In this document: in pieces, positions 61,563 to 64,000 of the stretch
How the letters are laid out: every line of letters starts with the position of its first letter
Numbering within the stretch: the first letter of the stretch is position 1
Origin: Pseudomonadota bacterium
GTDB taxonomy: Bacteria; Bdellovibrionota; UBA2428
Assembly (NCBI GenBank): GCA_018001635.1
Contig: JAGNHS010000003.1
Span: forward strand, 1 to 64,000
DNA: 64,000 nucleotides
Reading direction: 5' to 3'
Notes under the pieces: generated by a model
Told to the model about the DNA's origin: nothing
The model's database searches: none
The model's input: only the letters and a program-made list of their open reading frames with translations
Position numbers and translations under genes: made by a program

Positions 61563-62999
61563 TTGAAATATTTCTATTGTCTTTTTGTTTTAATGCTCGC
61601 GCAGTCTTTTCAGGCACAGGCTTTAAGTGAGGCTGAAGTTAAGACTATGCAAATCGAAACCATGGGTTCTTTGTCTTGTCCTAATTTTCGAAGTCAGGTT
61701 TTTGATTTGGCTTATAAATTTTTGAGAACAAGAAGAAGTCCTAATGAGTTTAAAAGTTTTCCTGAAATATTTAACAAAATTACATTTAATGATGTTCGCC
61801 AATGGAGTTATTCCAGAAAAGCGCAATTACCTTTTTTGAGAAAAGCTTTTAGAGATCTTTATTTGTTTTTATTTCTAGGCCATAGAGATTTTAAGAAAGA
61901 TCCAGGGGGTGATTTTAGATTGGATAAAATATCGGCTGCAGAACTTGGAGATAGAACTTCTGAGGCGGCTGACGTTTATTTAAATCACCTCGATTACATG
62001 ATTGAGAGTATGAAGGTATTTGCACTTAATAATGCTATAGATTGCGCAACGGAAATGATTCCAGAGCCACAACAATCGGCAGTTTCACCTACTTTGGCTT
62101 CTAAAGGAGCGAGGAAAACTTTAGATAATTTTTATCAAACCTGTGATGCTATGAGCTGGCAGCCCTATGGTTTAAATGATCCTGACGTTGAAGGTATAAA
62201 AGTAGTTGGCCAACATCCAAGTGGGGGAAATAAAAGAATTATAAGTGATAAAGAAAAACTGTTAAGCACGCATTTCTATCTTAAGTCGGTGGATAGTTAT
62301 GGAATGCTTTGTGTGGATGTTAAAAAAAATCCACCGATTTATGATTTTGGCGGAAAACCCAACACTTCCAATGGAATTTTAGATTTTTTTTCAGATGCAG
62401 GAAGTGGAACTTCAGTTATGGGGATAGACTGTTCTGCCGTGGTGTTTTCATCGCTGGCAACTATGGGGATGAAATTAAAATCAGATACAAAATTAAAACC
62501 TGAACACGTTCATGGTGTGAGTTCTAGCATGTTTAAAGAACCTCAAGATAATGGATTAACTTGTTTATCCAAGTTGAAACCCAGTGCTACGGATCATGAC
62601 CTACAGCCTGGTGATATCATTGCCATTAAAGGACATGTTGTCATTGTTGAATCTATAGAGAGTGATCCTTGGGGGATTAATAGATTTGTGGCTCCTTCTC
62701 AGTGCAGTTTGGAAAATATAAGTTCTAAGAATTTTAATTTTATCATTATTCAAAGTTCTCCGGTTAAGGGTGGAATTGGTGTAAATCGCATGAACGCTAG
62801 AGAGTATTTTCAAGACGGACAAACTATGGCTGATGGATTGAGGGCTAATGCAGTGAACGCCTGTTTGGCTCGTCTTGGATCGAGCAAAAGAATCGATGTG
62901 TCTAAAGCTTCAGTGGTAAGGCATAAGGGGACTTCAAATTGTACGGATGATTCTCTGAAATTAAGTCATGAATCGTGCACACAAAACTGTAGAATATAA
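61563..62999 (+). CDS. Exported protein with C-terminal NlpC/P60-like peptidase domain
   Basis: The 478-residue protein starts at TTG 61563, six bases after AGGAG, and has a signal peptide (residues 1-20, AQA cleavage). Residues 25-280 are a helical domain without a known match. The C-terminal part has MGIDCSAVVFSSL (Cys290), LQPGDIIAIKGH (His358) and VVIVES, the NlpC/P60-CHAP-like catalytic pattern. It probably cuts murein peptides or other amide bonds outside the cell. The 166-base gap before it carries no other feature that I can support. Confidence 0.72.
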   Translation: MKYFYCLFVLMLAQSFQAQALSEAEVKTMQIETMGSLSCPNFRSQVFDLAYKFLRTRRSPNEFKSFPEIFNKITFNDVRQWSYSRKAQLPFLRKAFRDLYLFLFLGHRDFKKDPGGDFRLDKISAAELGDRTSEAADVYLNHLDYMIESMKVFALNNAIDCATEMIPEPQQSAVSPTLASKGARKTLDNFYQTCDAMSWQPYGLNDPDVEGIKVVGQHPSGGNKRIISDKEKLLSTHFYLKSVDSYGMLCVDVKKNPPIYDFGGKPNTSNGILDFFSDAGSGTSVMGIDCSAVVFSSLATMGMKLKSDTKLKPEHVHGVSSSMFKEPQDNGLTCLSKLKPSATDHDLQPGDIIAIKGHVVIVESIESDPWGINRFVAPSQCSLENISSKNFNFIIIQSSPVKGGIGVNRMNAREYFQDGQTMADGLRANAVNACLARLGSSKRIDVSKASVVRHKGTSNCTDDSLKLSHESCTQNCRI

Positions 63000-63041
63000 A
63001 ATAGTCTCTTCAATGCCATGGGTTTTTTCACGAAGGACTGC

Positions 63042-63527
63042 TTAAAGGGTGCGAAGATGTTGTCGGCGTGGATCTTCGGGGATCGCGAGGAGTTTGTCTT
63101 TTTGGTAGACTAAGGCTTCGCGACTTTCGCCGACAATTTCTACAGATTGGCTCATTTCAATGGCCTCAACCGGGCAAGCTTCTTCGCAGAATCCGCAATT
63201 AATACAGCGACCAAAATCAATTTGAAAAACTTTTGGACGACGTTCTCTGTAATCTTGATCGGGGAATTCTTCGGCTTCGATATAGATGGCCACCGGGGGG
63301 CAAACCACTTCACATAATTTACAGGCTACACATCGCTCGTTACCATCTTGGCTTGCAATTAAACGAGGAACGCCACGGTATCCCACAGGGAAATTGTGCT
63401 TAACTTCGGGATAACTCATTGTAGATTTTTTTCGGAATAAGAATTTTAAAGTCAGCATCATCCCGCGAATGATTTCGGGTAAGTAGAGCCTTTGTCTGAG
63501 CGTCATTCGCTTATACTTCGGAAGCAT
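63042..63527 (-). CDS. nuoI: NADH-quinone oxidoreductase subunit I
   Basis: NuoI carries two [4Fe-4S] clusters in complex I. The 161-residue subunit has CVACKLCEVVCPP and CINCGFCEEACPVEA, each CxxCxxCxxxCP, plus the N-terminal IIRGMMLTLKFLFRK and MSYPEVKHNFP segments. It is separate from nuoB (55834-56421), so the nuo genes are scattered in this genome. The C-terminus is a short basic tail. Confidence 0.96.
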   Translation of the reverse strand: MLPKYKRMTLRQRLYLPEIIRGMMLTLKFLFRKKSTMSYPEVKHNFPVGYRGVPRLIASQDGNERCVACKLCEVVCPPVAIYIEAEEFPDQDYRERRPKVFQIDFGRCINCGFCEEACPVEAIEMSQSVEIVGESREALVYQKDKLLAIPEDPRRQHLRTL

Positions 63528-63574
63528 ATATTCTTTGTAAGGTCTTAGAACCCATTTTGCAACCTAGAAGGGGC

Positions 63575-64000
63575 TTATCGATCGCGTCTTTTTGCTTGAT
63601 CCATGCTGCGTTGGACTTCCTTTTTCTTAAGGGTGTCTCGTTTGTCGCCTCGAGTTTTTCCTTTTGCTAGCCCAAGCTCGATTTTAGCATAGCCATTCTT
63701 AAAATAGATTTTAATGGGTATCAGTGTATATCCATCTTTATCGATAGCGGTTAAAAGTTGTTGAAGCTCTTTCTTCTTTAAAAGAAGTTTACGAGTTCTT
63801 ACGGGGGGATGATTATAAAATGGGCCCCCTTGTTTAAATTCTGAGATATTAGCTTTGTGTAAAAAAAGTTCGCCTTTTGAAAAGCTAGCAAAAGAATCGA
63901 CTAATTGGACTTTCCCTTCGCGGCATGATTTCACTTCTGAACCTTTAAGAACCAAGCCAGCCTCAATGGTTTTTTCGATATGATAATCGTGAAAAGCTTT
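63575..64000 (-). CDS. smpB: SsrA-binding protein SmpB (N-terminus cut by window end)
   Basis: SmpB binds tmRNA and brings it to stalled ribosomes. The frame is open to base 64000, adding HDYHIEKTIEAGL before VLKGSEVKSCREGKVQL, as in SmpB (HDYxIExxxEAGLxLxGxEVKSxR). The C-terminal tail LAKGKTRGDKRDTLKKKE with RDR is present. The first few residues lie outside the window. No tmRNA gene was found nearby. Confidence 0.95.
   Translation of the reverse strand, partial: KAFHDYHIEKTIEAGLVLKGSEVKSCREGKVQLVDSFASFSKGELFLHKANISEFKQGGPFYNHPPVRTRKLLLKKKELQQLLTAIDKDGYTLIPIKIYFKNGYAKIELGLAKGKTRGDKRDTLKKKEVQRSMDQAKRRDR

Overview
This is a 64-kb stretch of an AT-rich (roughly 40% GC by eye) Gram-negative chromosome. 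It carries no rRNA, tRNA, CRISPR array, phage genes or transposase that I can see. Gene content and order suggest a member of the Bdellovibrionota (Bdellovibrio / Pseudobdellovibrio relatives): prs - rplY(Ctc) - pth - ychF, rph - rdgB, many beta-barrel outer-membrane proteins, degenerate receiver + PilZ/GAF signalling proteins, a KirBac potassium channel, and an unusually high share of Sec-signal proteins with lytic or modifying domains. The taxonomic placement is inference; no ribosomal RNA is present to confirm it.

Layout. 1-4.3 kb: a cut-off zinc-ribbon protein, a secreted lysozyme-like protein with a structured leader, and the SpoVR / YeaH(DUF444) pair. 4.4-8.2 kb: valS and a translationally coupled protein of unknown function. 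8.2-13.7 kb: an inverted-repeat element, a three-gene outer-membrane cluster (two PorV/FadL-like barrels around an unknown envelope protein) and a sensor histidine kinase. 13.8-18.4 kb: a YyaL-type protein, a small barrel, a multi-hairpin noncoding RNA candidate, and bolA-grxD facing a YpdA-like flavoprotein. 18.4-20.7 kb: two tandem exported proteins that look like nucleotide-using enzymes (GT-B-like and AAA+/DnaC-like), preceded by a strong promoter and a second copy of the inverted-repeat element. 21-27.6 kb: membrane glycosyltransferases (GT2, YfhO-like, GT39-like, GT87-like), a tiny membrane protein and an exported kinase-like protein. 27.7-33.7 kb: housekeeping block prs, rplY, pth, ychF, amidase, rph, rdgB. 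33.7-45.2 kb: lipB, two divergently transcribed exported cysteine-protease-like genes, then a lipA - E1alpha - E1beta - E2 - E3 operon, a PilZ protein and a pectate-lyase-like protein. 45.4-64 kb: aminopeptidase P, glutaredoxin, lytic transglycosylase, NrnA, an outer-membrane barrel, a 30-residue membrane peptide, an HD hydrolase, an ErpA-like protein, nuoB, KirBac, carboxypeptidase Taq, nitrilase, an NlpC/P60-like protein, nuoI and smpB (cut by the window end).

How the parts fit. The housekeeping genes lie in compact operons with ATGA/TAATG junctions. Lipoate synthesis (lipA, lipB) is placed beside its consumer, a 2-oxoacid dehydrogenase complex. The accessory theme is export: at least seven signal-peptide proteins carry domains that cut peptides, glycans or murein, or that appear to need ATP or sugar nucleotides. 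Exported ATP-dependent enzymes have no obvious substrate in their own periplasm, so delivery into another cell (prey or host) is the most attractive explanation, but that is inference. The best candidates for undescribed biology are the exported ATPase/GT-B pair (18378-20680), the exported kinase-like protein (25685-26470), the divergent protease pair (35575-37428), the structured RNA (16362-16548), the inverted-repeat element family (8193-8414 and 20784-20971), and small membrane peptides in intergenic gaps.
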